64,000 nucleotides of DNA from contig CANFOL010000003.1 of NCBI GenBank assembly GCA_947448695.1, forward strand, positions 98,674 to 162,673, read 5' to 3'. This DNA is from Burkholderiaceae bacterium (GTDB taxonomy: Bacteria > Pseudomonadota > Gammaproteobacteria > Burkholderiales > Burkholderiaceae). The position numbers and the translations under genes were made by a program. Below, one piece after another: positions 8,190-21,502 of the stretch. The notes under the pieces are model-generated. The model was not told the origin of the DNA. It worked only from the letters and a program-made list of their open reading frames with translations, and ran no database searches. The first letter of the stretch is position 1. The number at the start of each line of letters is the position of its first letter.

Positions 8190-10250
8190 TTAAGCTTTAA
8201 GATAATCTACTCTTGACCCCAGCCAACGGTGCAAATGAAGCTCTGCTAATTGTGGGGATGTATTTAATATATCATGTGCAAAATCTTTTACTAAAGACAC
8301 TAACCAAGCATCTCTTTGTAAATCAACAAATCGCAACATGGTATCGCCGGACTGTCTTGAGCCCAATAACTCCCCTGGACCACGCAGTAATAAATCATGT
8401 TCCGCAATCACAAAACCATCCGTATTTTCACGTAAAACCTTAAGCCGTTCTTTAGCTGACATCGATAATTGTTCGCCATAGAGCAAAATACACACCGACT
8501 CCACATCACCACGTCCAACCCTGCCACGCAGTTGGTGTATTTGCGAATATCCAAAACGTTCCGCATGTTCAATGACCATTAAACTTGCATTCGGCACATC
8601 AACCCCTACCTCGATGACGGTGGTACTAACCAATAACTGCATTTTGCCTTGTTTAAATTCATTCATAATGACCGACTTATCTTCGCTCGACATCTTCCCA
8701 TGAATCATGCCAACTTTAAAATCAGATAATTCTTGGCTTAATACATTATAGGTATCAACAACTGTCTGTAACTGTAGTACTTCTGATTCCTCAATTAATG
8801 GGCAAACCCAATATGCCTGTCGCCCCTTTTTTAACTCGTCACGAATACCCAACACAACTTCAGAACGTCTAGAATCTCTAAGCGTTTTTGTAATGATGGG
8901 CTTCCTTCCGGGAGGCAATTCATCGATTACCGACACTTCCAAATCGGCATAATAGGTCATTGCCAATGTTCTAGGGATCGGCGTGGCTGACATCATCAAC
9001 TGATGCGCAAAAATTGCATCTTGCCCCTGCTGCCCATGAAATTGTAATCTCTGACGAACACCAAATCGATGTTGTTCATCGATGATGGCAAGCCCCAAAT
9101 GAGCAAATTCAACGCCTTCTTGAATCAGAGCATGAGTTCCAATGGCAAGTTGTGCTTTACCACTACTTATTTTTTCCTGAGCAACCTTCTTTTCTTTAGC
9201 CTTTAAACTTCCAGTTAACCAAGTAATTTCTATATTCAGTTGAGTAAACCAAGGTAAAAGTTTTCGATAGTGCTGTTCTGCGAGAATTTCCGTTGGCGCC
9301 ATAAATGCTACTTGATACCCATGACCAATCGCATGCGCTGCGGCTAAGGCAGCAACGGCAGTTTTCCCACTTCCAACATCACCCTGCAAAAGACGATTCA
9401 TCGGATAAGGATTTGCTAAATCGTCTGTAATTTCTGCCCATACTTTTTGCTGTGCGTTCGTAAGCGCAAATGGGAATAACTTTAAAAGCTCTTTGACTAA
9501 GCCATCCTTTTGTAATGGCATTTGTACTGACTTCCTTTTTTTTCTTTCAATATGGGCTCTTTGTAAAGATATTTGTTGCGCGAGTAATTCCTCAAATTGA
9601 ATTCTTCGCCATGCCGGATGAGTCCTTTCTAATAAAGCGTTTTTATCAGTTTGTGCGGTTGGATAATGTAATGTAAAAATCGACTCCTCAAGACTTGGGA
9701 GTTCTTTTAAGAAAGCATACTTTGGCTGGTCAATTTGCTTCAGCACAATGATTTCTCTAAGAAATTGTTTTACTGATATATCTTTTAATCCCTTTTCAAT
9801 GCCCTTACGAACCGTTATTTGCCCCACTCCTGCAATCGTTGAGTAAATCGGTGTTAGTTGTTGTGGTAAGGGCGTATCTGGCAACACTGATTTCACTGTT
9901 GGATGAACTATTTCAGGTCCCATAAATCCTGTTTTAACTTCACCACGCACCCTCAGGAAATTTCCAATCGCCATTTGTTTTTGTTGGCTAGGGTAAAAAT
10001 TTAAAAAGCGAAGTATTAATTCACTACCCTCATCAGCAATAACAACTACTAATTGTCGGCGAGGACGAAACTTCACTTCACATTGAATAACTTTTCCTTG
10101 TGTCTGAATTGGTTCTATACTTGTAACGGATATGGCTTGCTCAATTGATATCAGTGCTGTCTCGTCTTCATATCGAATAGGCAAATGCAAAGCAAGTGAT
10201 GCCGGTGTATTTAACCCAAGTCGAGATAATGGTGATTTACTTTCTGCCAT
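8190..10250 (-). CDS. recG: ATP-dependent DNA helicase RecG
   Basis: This 686-residue protein is the RecG branch-migration helicase, which remodels stalled forks and Holliday junctions. An N-terminal OB-fold wedge domain is followed by the superfamily 2 motor. Walker A reads GDVGSGKTAVAA, the DExH box reads IIDEQHRFGVRQR, and the C-terminal helicase motifs include QLRGRVGRGD. The length is normal. The gene is divergent from queA across a 48-bp gap and heads the recG-oxyR-ubiA group. Confidence 0.95.
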   Translation of the reverse strand: MAESKSPLSRLGLNTPASLALHLPIRYEDETALISIEQAISVTSIEPIQTQGKVIQCEVKFRPRRQLVVVIADEGSELILRFLNFYPSQQKQMAIGNFLRVRGEVKTGFMGPEIVHPTVKSVLPDTPLPQQLTPIYSTIAGVGQITVRKGIEKGLKDISVKQFLREIIVLKQIDQPKYAFLKELPSLEESIFTLHYPTAQTDKNALLERTHPAWRRIQFEELLAQQISLQRAHIERKKRKSVQMPLQKDGLVKELLKLFPFALTNAQQKVWAEITDDLANPYPMNRLLQGDVGSGKTAVAALAAAHAIGHGYQVAFMAPTEILAEQHYRKLLPWFTQLNIEITWLTGSLKAKEKKVAQEKISSGKAQLAIGTHALIQEGVEFAHLGLAIIDEQHRFGVRQRLQFHGQQGQDAIFAHQLMMSATPIPRTLAMTYYADLEVSVIDELPPGRKPIITKTLRDSRRSEVVLGIRDELKKGRQAYWVCPLIEESEVLQLQTVVDTYNVLSQELSDFKVGMIHGKMSSEDKSVIMNEFKQGKMQLLVSTTVIEVGVDVPNASLMVIEHAERFGYSQIHQLRGRVGRGDVESVCILLYGEQLSMSAKERLKVLRENTDGFVIAEHDLLLRGPGELLGSRQSGDTMLRFVDLQRDAWLVSLVKDFAHDILNTSPQLAELHLHRWLGSRVDYLKA

Positions 10251-10298
10251 TTGGTTTAAGTATTACGATTAGAATATTTCATTTATCATTCTTTATTT

Positions 10299-12550
<2,252 letters not shown>

Positions 12551-12611
12551 GTCCGTTAAAATCTACTTAAAATTAACCTCAATCCAATTTTTTCACTTTT
12601 AAGGAATATTT

Positions 12612-12938
12612 ATGTTTATTAACAACGCGTATGCGCAATTCGGTGGTGCTGGTGGCGCAGACAGTGGGCTTTCTTCAATCATCATGATGGTTGGTATGTT
12701 CGCTGTCCTATATTTCATCATGATTAGACCACAAATGAAGCGTCAAAAAGAATTAAAAGCAATGCTCGAGTCTTTATCGAAAGGTGATGAGGTTTCTACT
12801 GCGAGTGGCCTAATGGGAAAAATAACCGAGCTCAATGATCAATATGTTAGCGTTGAACTATCCACTAATTTAACCGTCAAAATGCAAAAATCAGCCATTG
12901 CTGCTGTTCTTCCTAAAGACACTCTCAAATCTATCTAA
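12612..12938 (+). CDS. yajC: preprotein translocase subunit YajC
   Basis: This 108-residue protein has one transmembrane helix and is an accessory part of the Sec translocase, bound to SecDF. The helix (SSIIMMVGMFAVLYFIMIRP) is followed by the family motif RPQMKRQKE and a small soluble domain with GDEVSTASGLMGKI. A clear AAGGAA ribosome-binding site precedes the ATG. The order tgt-yajC-secD-secF is the usual proteobacterial arrangement; secD follows after 8 bp. Confidence 0.95.
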   Translation: MFINNAYAQFGGAGGADSGLSSIIMMVGMFAVLYFIMIRPQMKRQKELKAMLESLSKGDEVSTASGLMGKITELNDQYVSVELSTNLTVKMQKSAIAAVLPKDTLKSI

Positions 12939-12946
12939 GTTTACGC

Positions 12947-14779
12947 ATGAATCGCTACCCTTTTTGGAAATATATCGTTATTGGAGTTGCATTACTTATT
13001 GGAGTCATTTATTCAGTTCCAAATCTTTTTGGTGAGGTTCCAGCGATTCAAATTGCTCCTGCACGTTCAAGTCTGAAATTAGATACGAAATTGCATGAAA
13101 AAATAGATGCGGTCCTGCAAAAGGCGGATCTTCTTAAAAATCAAACTGGTTTTGAAGACTCTAATACTGAGGGTGTGATCAGAATTCGTTTTAACGATAC
13201 GGATTCTCAATTAAAAGCAAAAGATATTATTGAAAAAGAGATTAACCCTGATCTCAAAAATCCTGATTACATTGTTGCTTTATCTTTGGTATCCAATACC
13301 CCAAAAAGTTTAACGAGTATTAATGCCTTTCCAATGCCCTTAGGGCTTGACCTGCGGGGTGGTGTTTATTTTTTACTTAAAGTAGATATGCAAGGGGCGA
13401 TTGATAAAAAACTGAATGCCTTAGCAAGCGATGCGCGAAGTAGATTGCGTGATAAATCAATCCGTTATCAAAGTATCGATAAATCAACTGGTCAATTGGT
13501 GATTAAATTTGCAAATGCTAATGACGCCAATCAAGCAAATGGCGTTTTACTAGAAGCCATACCAGATATGAGTTTTAAGCTGGATAAAACTACTGACTCT
13601 TTTTTCTTAACAGGTGCCTTCAAACCAGCCGCATTACAAGCTACTCAAGAAAATGCATTAAAACAAAATATCATCACTTTAAATAAACGTGTAAATGAAC
13701 TTGCTGTTAAAGAACCCGTCATTCAAAAACAAGGGAATGATCGTATTGTTGTTCAATTACCTGGCGTGCAAGATACTTCAAGGGCAAAGGATATTATTGG
13801 TAGAACAGCAACTCTTGAAGCAAGATTAGCTGATCCTGTTCAACCATCCATTGGTTTGCAAGATACTCCGCCAATAGGTATGGATGCTTTTAAATTTGGT
13901 GATCGTCAGGGTGTCTTTAAAAAATCGATCATCATTACGGGTGATCGTATTATTGATGCAAGTGCTGGTTTTGATCAAAATCAACGCCCTTCAGTCAATT
14001 TAACTCTAGATGCGGCTGGTGGTCGTGCCATGCAAGAAATCACTAGAGAGAATCTTCAAAAACCAATGGGCATGATTCTCTTTGAAAAAGGCAAGGGAGA
14101 AGTTCTAACCATTGCCACAATCCAAGGTGAATTTGGCTCTAAATTTCAGATTACTGGGCAACCAACTACGCAAAGTGCAAATGATTTAGCACTTTTATTA
14201 CGAGCTGGTTCTCTAGCCGCACCAATGGAAATTATTGAAGAAAGAACCATTGGCCCAAGCCTTGGTGCTGAAAATATCGAAAAAGGCTTTAAATCGCTTA
14301 TCTATGGCTTTTTAGCAATCGCTATTTTTATGATTGCGTATTACATGTTATTCGGTGCCTTTTCGGTCGTGGCACTTGCTGTCAATCTCTTACTTTTAAT
14401 TGCTGTTTTATCAATGTTGCAAGCAACATTGAGCTTGCCAGGTATTGCTGCCATGGCCTTGGCTTTAGGTATGGCAATTGACTCAAACGTTTTGATTAAT
14501 GAGAGGATTCGCGAAGAGTTGCGCCAAGGAACGGCTCCTCAACTAGCGATTGCTACAGGCTTTGATAAGGCTTGGGCAACTATTTTCGACTCAAATGTAA
14601 CTACTCTAATTGCAGGCTTGGCTCTTCTAGCCTTTGGCTCTGGCCCAATTAAAGGATTTGCCATCGTGCATTGCTTAGGTATTTTGACATCGATGTTCTC
14701 TGCCGTATTTTTCTCTCGTGGCGTTGTTAATCTTTGGTATGGCGCAAAGAAAAAACTTCAATCAGTTTCTATAGGATAA
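12947..14779 (+). CDS. secD: protein translocase subunit SecD
   Basis: This 610-residue inner-membrane protein forms, with SecF, the proton-driven complex that helps pull secreted proteins across after SecA-driven translocation. It has an N-terminal transmembrane helix, a large periplasmic region with the D-motif GLDLRGGVYFLLKVDM, and a C-terminal five-helix RND-like domain with ALALGMAIDSNVLINERIRE. The length is normal. It lies 8 bp after yajC and 4 bp before secF. Confidence 0.95.
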   Translation: MNRYPFWKYIVIGVALLIGVIYSVPNLFGEVPAIQIAPARSSLKLDTKLHEKIDAVLQKADLLKNQTGFEDSNTEGVIRIRFNDTDSQLKAKDIIEKEINPDLKNPDYIVALSLVSNTPKSLTSINAFPMPLGLDLRGGVYFLLKVDMQGAIDKKLNALASDARSRLRDKSIRYQSIDKSTGQLVIKFANANDANQANGVLLEAIPDMSFKLDKTTDSFFLTGAFKPAALQATQENALKQNIITLNKRVNELAVKEPVIQKQGNDRIVVQLPGVQDTSRAKDIIGRTATLEARLADPVQPSIGLQDTPPIGMDAFKFGDRQGVFKKSIIITGDRIIDASAGFDQNQRPSVNLTLDAAGGRAMQEITRENLQKPMGMILFEKGKGEVLTIATIQGEFGSKFQITGQPTTQSANDLALLLRAGSLAAPMEIIEERTIGPSLGAENIEKGFKSLIYGFLAIAIFMIAYYMLFGAFSVVALAVNLLLLIAVLSMLQATLSLPGIAAMALALGMAIDSNVLINERIREELRQGTAPQLAIATGFDKAWATIFDSNVTTLIAGLALLAFGSGPIKGFAIVHCLGILTSMFSAVFFSRGVVNLWYGAKKKLQSVSIG

Positions 14780-14783
14780 ACAA

Positions 14784-15761
14784 ATGGAATTTTTTCGCAT
14801 CCAAAAAGATATTCCTTTTATGCGTTATGCATTAATTTTGAACGCAATATCTTTGATCACTTTTATTGCCGCAGTTTTCTTTCTTTGGCAAAAAGGCCTT
14901 CATCTGTCGATTGAATTTACGGGTGGTACTGTTATCGAAGTTCAATATGAACAGTCCGCAGATTTAGAAACGATTCGTAACAGCGTCGCAACTCTTGGCT
15001 ATGGTGAGGTGAATGTACAAAACTTTGGTAGTTCAAAAGATGTCATGATTCGCCTACCTCTGATTAAAAACTCGGATGGCAGCATGATGCCTTCTACAGA
15101 TCAAAGTAATTCTGTTATGAGTAAATTACAAGAAACGAACCCCCAAGTTAAATTACAACGAGTTGAATACGTTGGGCCTCAAGTCGGTGAAGAGCTTTTA
15201 TACGGCGGTATCAAAGCCCTGTTGTTTGTAATCGTTGGTATTGTTATTTACTTGTCTATTCGCTTTGAATGGAAGTTTGCGGTAGCGGGTATTCTTGCGA
15301 ACTTACATGATGTTGTCATCATTTTAGGTTTTTTTGCATTCTTTCAATGGGAGTTTTCACTCTCAGTATTAGCTGCTGTTTTAGCTGTTTTAGGCTACTC
15401 TGTGAATGAATCCGTTGTGATATTTGACCGTATCCGTGAAAATTTCCGAAAATTCCGAAAATTAGACACTCCGGATATTATCGATAGTGCTATTACAAGC
15501 ACAATGAGCCGAACGATTATTACCCACGGCAGTACCCAAATGATGGTTTTAGCTATGTTACTTTTTGGTGGTGCAACCCTACATTATTTTGCAGTAGCTC
15601 TCACCATCGGTATTTTATTTGGTATTTATTCTTCTGTGTTCGTGGCTGCAGCAATTGCCATGTGGTTAGGCGTTCGCCGTGAAGATTTAATTAAATCAGA
15701 GAATAAACCTGATCATGATCCAACTACCAAAGACGATCCTAATTACGGGGCTAAGGTTTAA
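14784..15761 (+). CDS. secF: protein translocase subunit SecF
   Basis: This 325-residue protein is the partner of SecD. It has an N-terminal helix, a small periplasmic domain with SIEFTGGTVIEV, and a C-terminal RND-type membrane domain with GYSVNESVVIFDRIREN. The C terminus is a short acidic-lysine tail. It closes the yajC-secD-secF group, and a hairpin between its stop and the convergent tctC gene may terminate both. Confidence 0.95.
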   Translation: MEFFRIQKDIPFMRYALILNAISLITFIAAVFFLWQKGLHLSIEFTGGTVIEVQYEQSADLETIRNSVATLGYGEVNVQNFGSSKDVMIRLPLIKNSDGSMMPSTDQSNSVMSKLQETNPQVKLQRVEYVGPQVGEELLYGGIKALLFVIVGIVIYLSIRFEWKFAVAGILANLHDVVIILGFFAFFQWEFSLSVLAAVLAVLGYSVNESVVIFDRIRENFRKFRKLDTPDIIDSAITSTMSRTIITHGSTQMMVLAMLLFGGATLHYFAVALTIGILFGIYSSVFVAAAIAMWLGVRREDLIKSENKPDHDPTTKDDPNYGAKV

Positions 15762-15770
15762 TTGACAATA

Positions 15771-15796
15771 CAACCCCATTTATCTAAATAGGGTTG
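15771..15796. terminator. possible bidirectional terminator between secF and tctC
   Basis: The arms CAACCC-ATTTA and TAAAT-GGGTTG form an interrupted hairpin with one internal mismatch, midway between two converging stop codons. The T-rich tail is weak on both sides (TCTTCTTATT rightward), so termination is inferred mainly from position and dyad symmetry. Confidence 0.5.
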
Positions 15797-15802
15797 ATCT
15801 TC

Positions 15803-16777
15803 TTATTCTGCAGTTATACCTTGGTCTTTAATAATTTTTGCCCAACGCTGAGTATCTTTTTCAACAATCTCTTTAAATGCTTGAGAACTACTGGTTGCAG
15901 GATCTAATCCTTGAACAGCAAAAATTGTTTTAATTTCTGGATCGACTAAAACTTCTCTTAACGCATTACTTAAGCGATTCAAGTCTTCAACTGGGACTCC
16001 TTTAGGCGCCATCATGCCAAACCACATAGAAACATCAATCTCACCAATTTTTAACTCAGCAAATGTCGGAATTTGACTTGCGATTGGATTACGTTTTTTT
16101 GATCCGATGGCTAGTGCGCGTAATTTCCCTGATTTAATATGGGCGTTCGCTACATGCACTGGTAAAAACATAGAATCAATCTGACTTCCTAATAAATCAG
16201 TTACTGCTGGCGCTGTCCCTTTATAAGGCACATGTAATACCTTTACTCCAGTAATATGTTCGAGGGCTTCCATGCCTAAGTGGTGAGGTGTTCCAATGCC
16301 AGGAGAGCCATAGGTTAATTTTCCTGGATTAGATTTCGCGGCCGCTAAAAATTCTGAGACATTTTTATAAGGTGAATTACTTGGTACAACTAGAACCAAA
16401 TCCCCGTATGCAGCCAACGTCATGGGCATTAAGTCAGTCAGTGGATCAAAAGTCGCCTTAGGATAAAGAGAGCGATTCATCACAATCGTATTTACGGTTA
16501 CCAATAAAGTGGTGCCATCTGGTTTAGCTCTTACCACCGCCTCAGTTCCAATATTGCCAGATGCGCCTGCACGATTATCAACAATCACCGGCTGGCCCAT
16601 TTTTTCTGATAACTTTGGAGCAACCGCACGCGCTATCGTATCCGGGCCCGTACCGGGAGTAAATGGCACAACTAATTTAATCGGAGCACCGCCCGCTAAC
16701 AGGCTGCTTTGACCAAACGCGATTTGACTAAAGCATGCGCCAATCAAAACTAGTTTTTTAATCCACTGTATTTTCAT
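15803..16777 (-). CDS. TctC/Bug-family periplasmic substrate-binding protein
   Basis: This 324-residue secreted protein belongs to the tripartite tricarboxylate transporter receptor (TctC/Bug) family, which is greatly expanded in Burkholderiales. An N-terminal signal peptide ends around SQIAFG. The mature protein begins with the family's PIKLVVPFTPGTGPDTIAR loop and continues with VDNRAGASGNIGTEAV and VPYKGTAPAVTDLLG. No tctA or tctB membrane genes are adjacent, so it is an orphan binding protein and its ligand cannot be read from the sequence. The monooxygenase gene ends 3 bp upstream on the same strand, which hints at a shared aromatic or carboxylate substrate pathway. Confidence 0.9.
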   Translation of the reverse strand: MKIQWIKKLVLIGACFSQIAFGQSSLLAGGAPIKLVVPFTPGTGPDTIARAVAPKLSEKMGQPVIVDNRAGASGNIGTEAVVRAKPDGTTLLVTVNTIVMNRSLYPKATFDPLTDLMPMTLAAYGDLVLVVPSNSPYKNVSEFLAAAKSNPGKLTYGSPGIGTPHHLGMEALEHITGVKVLHVPYKGTAPAVTDLLGSQIDSMFLPVHVANAHIKSGKLRALAIGSKKRNPIASQIPTFAELKIGEIDVSMWFGMMAPKGVPVEDLNRLSNALREVLVDPEIKTIFAVQGLDPATSSSQAFKEIVEKDTQRWAKIIKDQGITAE

Positions 16778-16780
16778 GAT

Positions 16781-18016
16781 TTAAGCCGCAAGGGTTTGTT
16801 TATCGTAGCCAGCCACCGTTTTATAACGTTGTGTAATAGCCTCCATCTCTTCGTTAGAAATAATATCTTGGATATTATTAAAAGGTTTGTCTTCTGAGCG
16901 CTCCCAAACTTCTCGAAGGATTGCATCTGGAGGATTAATACGGTTCATACGCACCACATTGCCAGTTGCTTCTAAACGAACATCTTCGTATTTTTTGAGT
17001 GCGGTTTCTACATCACGCTCTTGGACCAAAAACTTTGCTAATGATTGTGCATCAAGGATGGACTGACCTGCACCATTAGATCCTCTTGGGTACATTGGAT
17101 GTGCAGCATCTCCTAATAACGTTACCCTGCCGCGAGACCAAAATGGTAATGGCTCTTGATCAATCATTGGAAACTCTAAAATAGATTCAGCACCACGGAT
17201 TAAAGCAGGAACATCTAACCAATCAAAATGCCAATCTTCAAATGCTCCAATAAAGTCCTCTAGACGACCTTGTTTGTTCCAATCTCTCTCTAAGTGATTA
17301 GGTGTTTCAAGTTCTGCAACCCAATTAATGAGCTGACTCCCTTGTCCATCAATATTGTTTCTAATCGGATAAATAACCATCTTGCCATGTGTTAACCAGC
17401 CGGCACGCACCATGCTTGCTTCGGATAAGAAAGGTTTCCACTTTGTAACACCACGCCACATATTGACGCCCGAATAGAGTGGTTTTCCTTCAAGTGGGTG
17501 AAGTTGCTTACGGACAACGGAGTGCACGCCATCACAAGCAATGACAGCATCAGCTTGAACAGTGGTCTCGGTCAAGTCTTCAGATCTTGATTTTTTAAAA
17601 TAAGCAATGCCTGACTTTTCATCCACTTTTGTACAGTCTAAGCCTAAATGTAAATGCTCTTCACCAACTCTTTGTAAAAAGGCTTCTAACAAAACCATCT
17701 GTAAGTCGCCGCGATGAATTGAAAATTGTGGCCAGGCATATCCGGCTAAACGGCCAGAAGGTTCGGCATAGATTTTTTGGCCAAAACGATTAAAGAAAAT
17801 AGCCTCTTTAGTTAAAACACCTTTTTTAGATAATTCTTCTTCTAACCCTAATGATTCGCATAAAAACCTACTTGCATGGGGCAAAATATTTATGCCCACT
17901 CCAATAGGTTTAATCTCTGGAACTGACTCATAGACATCGCAAGAAATACCTGCATGATGAGCAGCTAAAGCCATGGTGAGCCCACCGATACCTGCGCCAA
18001 TAATAGTTATATGCAT
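16781..18016 (-). CDS. FAD-dependent monooxygenase (PHBH fold)
   Basis: This 411-residue protein is a class A flavoprotein monooxygenase of the p-hydroxybenzoate or salicylate hydroxylase type. The N-terminal dinucleotide motif GAGIGGLTMALAAHHAG, the middle DGVHSVVRKQ motif and the C-terminal GDAAHPMYPRGSNGAGQSI motif are intact. Such enzymes hydroxylate aromatic rings using NAD(P)H and oxygen; the substrate is unknown here. It is transcribed towards the TctC gene with a 3-bp gap, so the pair probably handles one imported compound. A phenazine-type (PhzS-like) or salicylate-type activity are both possible. Confidence 0.85.
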   Translation of the reverse strand: MHITIIGAGIGGLTMALAAHHAGISCDVYESVPEIKPIGVGINILPHASRFLCESLGLEEELSKKGVLTKEAIFFNRFGQKIYAEPSGRLAGYAWPQFSIHRGDLQMVLLEAFLQRVGEEHLHLGLDCTKVDEKSGIAYFKKSRSEDLTETTVQADAVIACDGVHSVVRKQLHPLEGKPLYSGVNMWRGVTKWKPFLSEASMVRAGWLTHGKMVIYPIRNNIDGQGSQLINWVAELETPNHLERDWNKQGRLEDFIGAFEDWHFDWLDVPALIRGAESILEFPMIDQEPLPFWSRGRVTLLGDAAHPMYPRGSNGAGQSILDAQSLAKFLVQERDVETALKKYEDVRLEATGNVVRMNRINPPDAILREVWERSEDKPFNNIQDIISNEEMEAITQRYKTVAGYDKQTLAA

Positions 18017-18075
18017 ACAATCTCCAGTTTAATTATGTGAAAATATAGCATGAGTTCAAAAACTTTACATAATCT

Positions 18076-19407
18076 TCAATCACCCTTTATCTGCATTAAA
18101 GGCAGATTTAAGTAATCGAGTGTTTTTGCAGTAGCACCTTGATGGTGTTTTGCAAACCCACTACATAAGAGAGACATCTTCTCAATCTTTTGGGGATGGT
18201 CCTGAAAGTCCTGAAAAACGTTTAATAATTCATTTTCAATTTGAGGCAGTGTTGACTTACTCAATGGAATAGCAATTCCAGACTCTATAGCTGCCTGACT
18301 AATATCAGCAAAATTATAAGTAGAGGGCCCTAAGATTACTGGCTTGCCAAGTGAGATAGGTTCAATCAAATTTTGCCCACCGGTACCCATCAGAGTGCCC
18401 CCCATCACAACATAGTCTGCCATCGATAAATACCCCGCCATTTCACCCATCGTGTCACCGATCAAAACATCGTGCGTCAAGTCAGTGGGAGGTGTAATGA
18501 GGCTTCTTTTGGTAAATGTAATTTTTCTCTGGTCAAGAAATTTCTCGATTTCTGTCAATCTAGATAGATGTCTTGGAACAATCAGTAAAAGAGGCTTGGT
18601 GTCTTGTAGCTTTGACCACGCCTGAATCACCATTTCTTCTTCACCCTCTCTAGAGCTCGCTAGAGTTACTACCTGACGACTACCAAGACTCTTCTTCCAT
18701 AATTGTCCGAATGCAATTTGCGTGGGGTCTAGTTGTACATCAAATTTAAGATTACCGGTTACAGGACAACTCTGAATACCAAATAATGCGTAATGCTCCG
18801 CATCTCTTTGGGTTTGAGCTAGAATTTTTTCAAATAAGCTAAATAACTCTTTACTCAAACCACCAAATTTTGCGAAATTGAGGCTACTTTTTAAAGATAG
18901 GCGACCATTAATCAGACAGATGGGGAGTTTGTTTCTTGAAAAAAATAAAATACTAGGCCATACCTCTGTTTCCATCAAGAGACCTTTGCTTGGTTTAAAT
19001 TGACTAAGAAAACGTGATATTGGCCAACAAAAATCATAGGGCAAATAGCATTGTTTTAGTACGCCCTTTTCAATATAACTTTTAAAAAGATTGGCGCCCG
19101 TTTTGCGACCTGTAGGTGTTGTATGGGTCAATAAGATACGTTGATTACGAGCGATTAAAGCATGGATCAAAGGTGCTGAAGCCCTAGTTTCACCCACTGA
19201 AACAGCATGTACCCAAATAGCGTCGGTAAAGGTTTGGACTTTATAAAAACCCAATCTTTCTAAAATGTGCTCACGATAGCCAGGTTCTTTACGCCCCTTC
19301 CACCACAGTCGAACAAGTACAAAAGGTAAGGCAAAATGCCATAGGCACTGGTACACAATAATCACCAATATAAATACACCAGAAATTGGCTGATTATTTT
19401 TACGCAT
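18076..19407 (-). CDS. waaA: 3-deoxy-D-manno-octulosonic acid transferase WaaA
   Basis: This 443-residue enzyme transfers Kdo from CMP-Kdo to lipid IVA in lipopolysaccharide core synthesis. An N-terminal hydrophobic anchor is followed by the GT-B glycosyltransferase. WVHAVSVGETRASAPLI carries the catalytic glutamate, and PRHLSRLTEIEKFL and MGTGGQNLIEPISLGKPV mark the nucleotide-sugar domain. It is slightly longer than the E. coli enzyme. It is downstream of purB on the same strand with a 16-bp gap. Confidence 0.93.
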   Translation of the reverse strand: MRKNNQPISGVFILVIIVYQCLWHFALPFVLVRLWWKGRKEPGYREHILERLGFYKVQTFTDAIWVHAVSVGETRASAPLIHALIARNQRILLTHTTPTGRKTGANLFKSYIEKGVLKQCYLPYDFCWPISRFLSQFKPSKGLLMETEVWPSILFFSRNKLPICLINGRLSLKSSLNFAKFGGLSKELFSLFEKILAQTQRDAEHYALFGIQSCPVTGNLKFDVQLDPTQIAFGQLWKKSLGSRQVVTLASSREGEEEMVIQAWSKLQDTKPLLLIVPRHLSRLTEIEKFLDQRKITFTKRSLITPPTDLTHDVLIGDTMGEMAGYLSMADYVVMGGTLMGTGGQNLIEPISLGKPVILGPSTYNFADISQAAIESGIAIPLSKSTLPQIENELLNVFQDFQDHPQKIEKMSLLCSGFAKHHQGATAKTLDYLNLPLMQIKGD

Positions 19408-19423
19408 TGTTTAAGTTAACAAT

Positions 19424-20809
<1,386 letters not shown>

Positions 20810-20883
20810 TTATGATTAAGGTTAAATTATTAACTATATTTTATTCTTTATCATGGTGATGTTCTATTTTAACAGGAAGTAAT

Positions 20884-21498
20884 ATGAAATTAATCGGTAC
20901 ACCAGCAAGTCCGTTTGTCAGAAAAACTAGGATTGCTTTTTTAGAAAAGAAAATTGATGTCGCTTTTGAGGTCGAGGACGTCTGGAATCCAGAATCAACT
21001 TTGCCAACTTTAAATCCTTTATGTAAGGTTCCTACCTTGGTAATGGATGATGGTGGAGTTATGTTTGACTCACGAGTCATTGTTGAATATGCGGATACAT
21101 TAAGTCCTGTTGGTCATTTAATACCTTCTTCAGGAAAAGAAAAAGCTGCGGTTAAGACTTGGGAAGCACTTTGTGATGGTGTTTTAGACGCTGCAGTTCT
21201 CGCGCGTATGGAGAGAAATTGGGGTCCTAGAGGACAAAACAGGAGCGAAGATTGGATCAATCGCCAGTTAGATAAGATCAACGGCGGCCTTAAATCAATT
21301 GCGGAGGGTCTTGGCCAAAACACTTGGTGCTATGGCAATCAATTTAGTCTTGCGGATATCGCTGTTGGCAGTGTATGTGGCTATTTGTTATTTAGATTCC
21401 CAGAAATCCGTTGGCAAGAGGAATATCCTCATTTAGCCAGTTTTTACGAAAAACTTAGCAAACGGCCTTCATTTAAAGAAACTCCTCATCCAGTTTGA
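20884..21498 (+). CDS. glutathione S-transferase family protein
   Basis: This 204-residue protein has a thioredoxin-like N-terminal domain beginning MKLIGTPASPFVRKTRIAF, with the cis-proline context KVPTLVMDDGG. An all-helical C-terminal domain contains FSLADIAVGSVCGYL. The length fits cytosolic bacterial GSTs. The first-domain serine (ASPF) is in the position of the usual catalytic Ser/Cys. No substrate can be assigned. The gene stands alone between two leftward genes and ends 4 bp from the mnmA stop. Confidence 0.87.
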   Translation: MKLIGTPASPFVRKTRIAFLEKKIDVAFEVEDVWNPESTLPTLNPLCKVPTLVMDDGGVMFDSRVIVEYADTLSPVGHLIPSSGKEKAAVKTWEALCDGVLDAAVLARMERNWGPRGQNRSEDWINRQLDKINGGLKSIAEGLGQNTWCYGNQFSLADIAVGSVCGYLLFRFPEIRWQEEYPHLASFYEKLSKRPSFKETPHPV

Positions 21499-21502
21499 GG
21501 CT

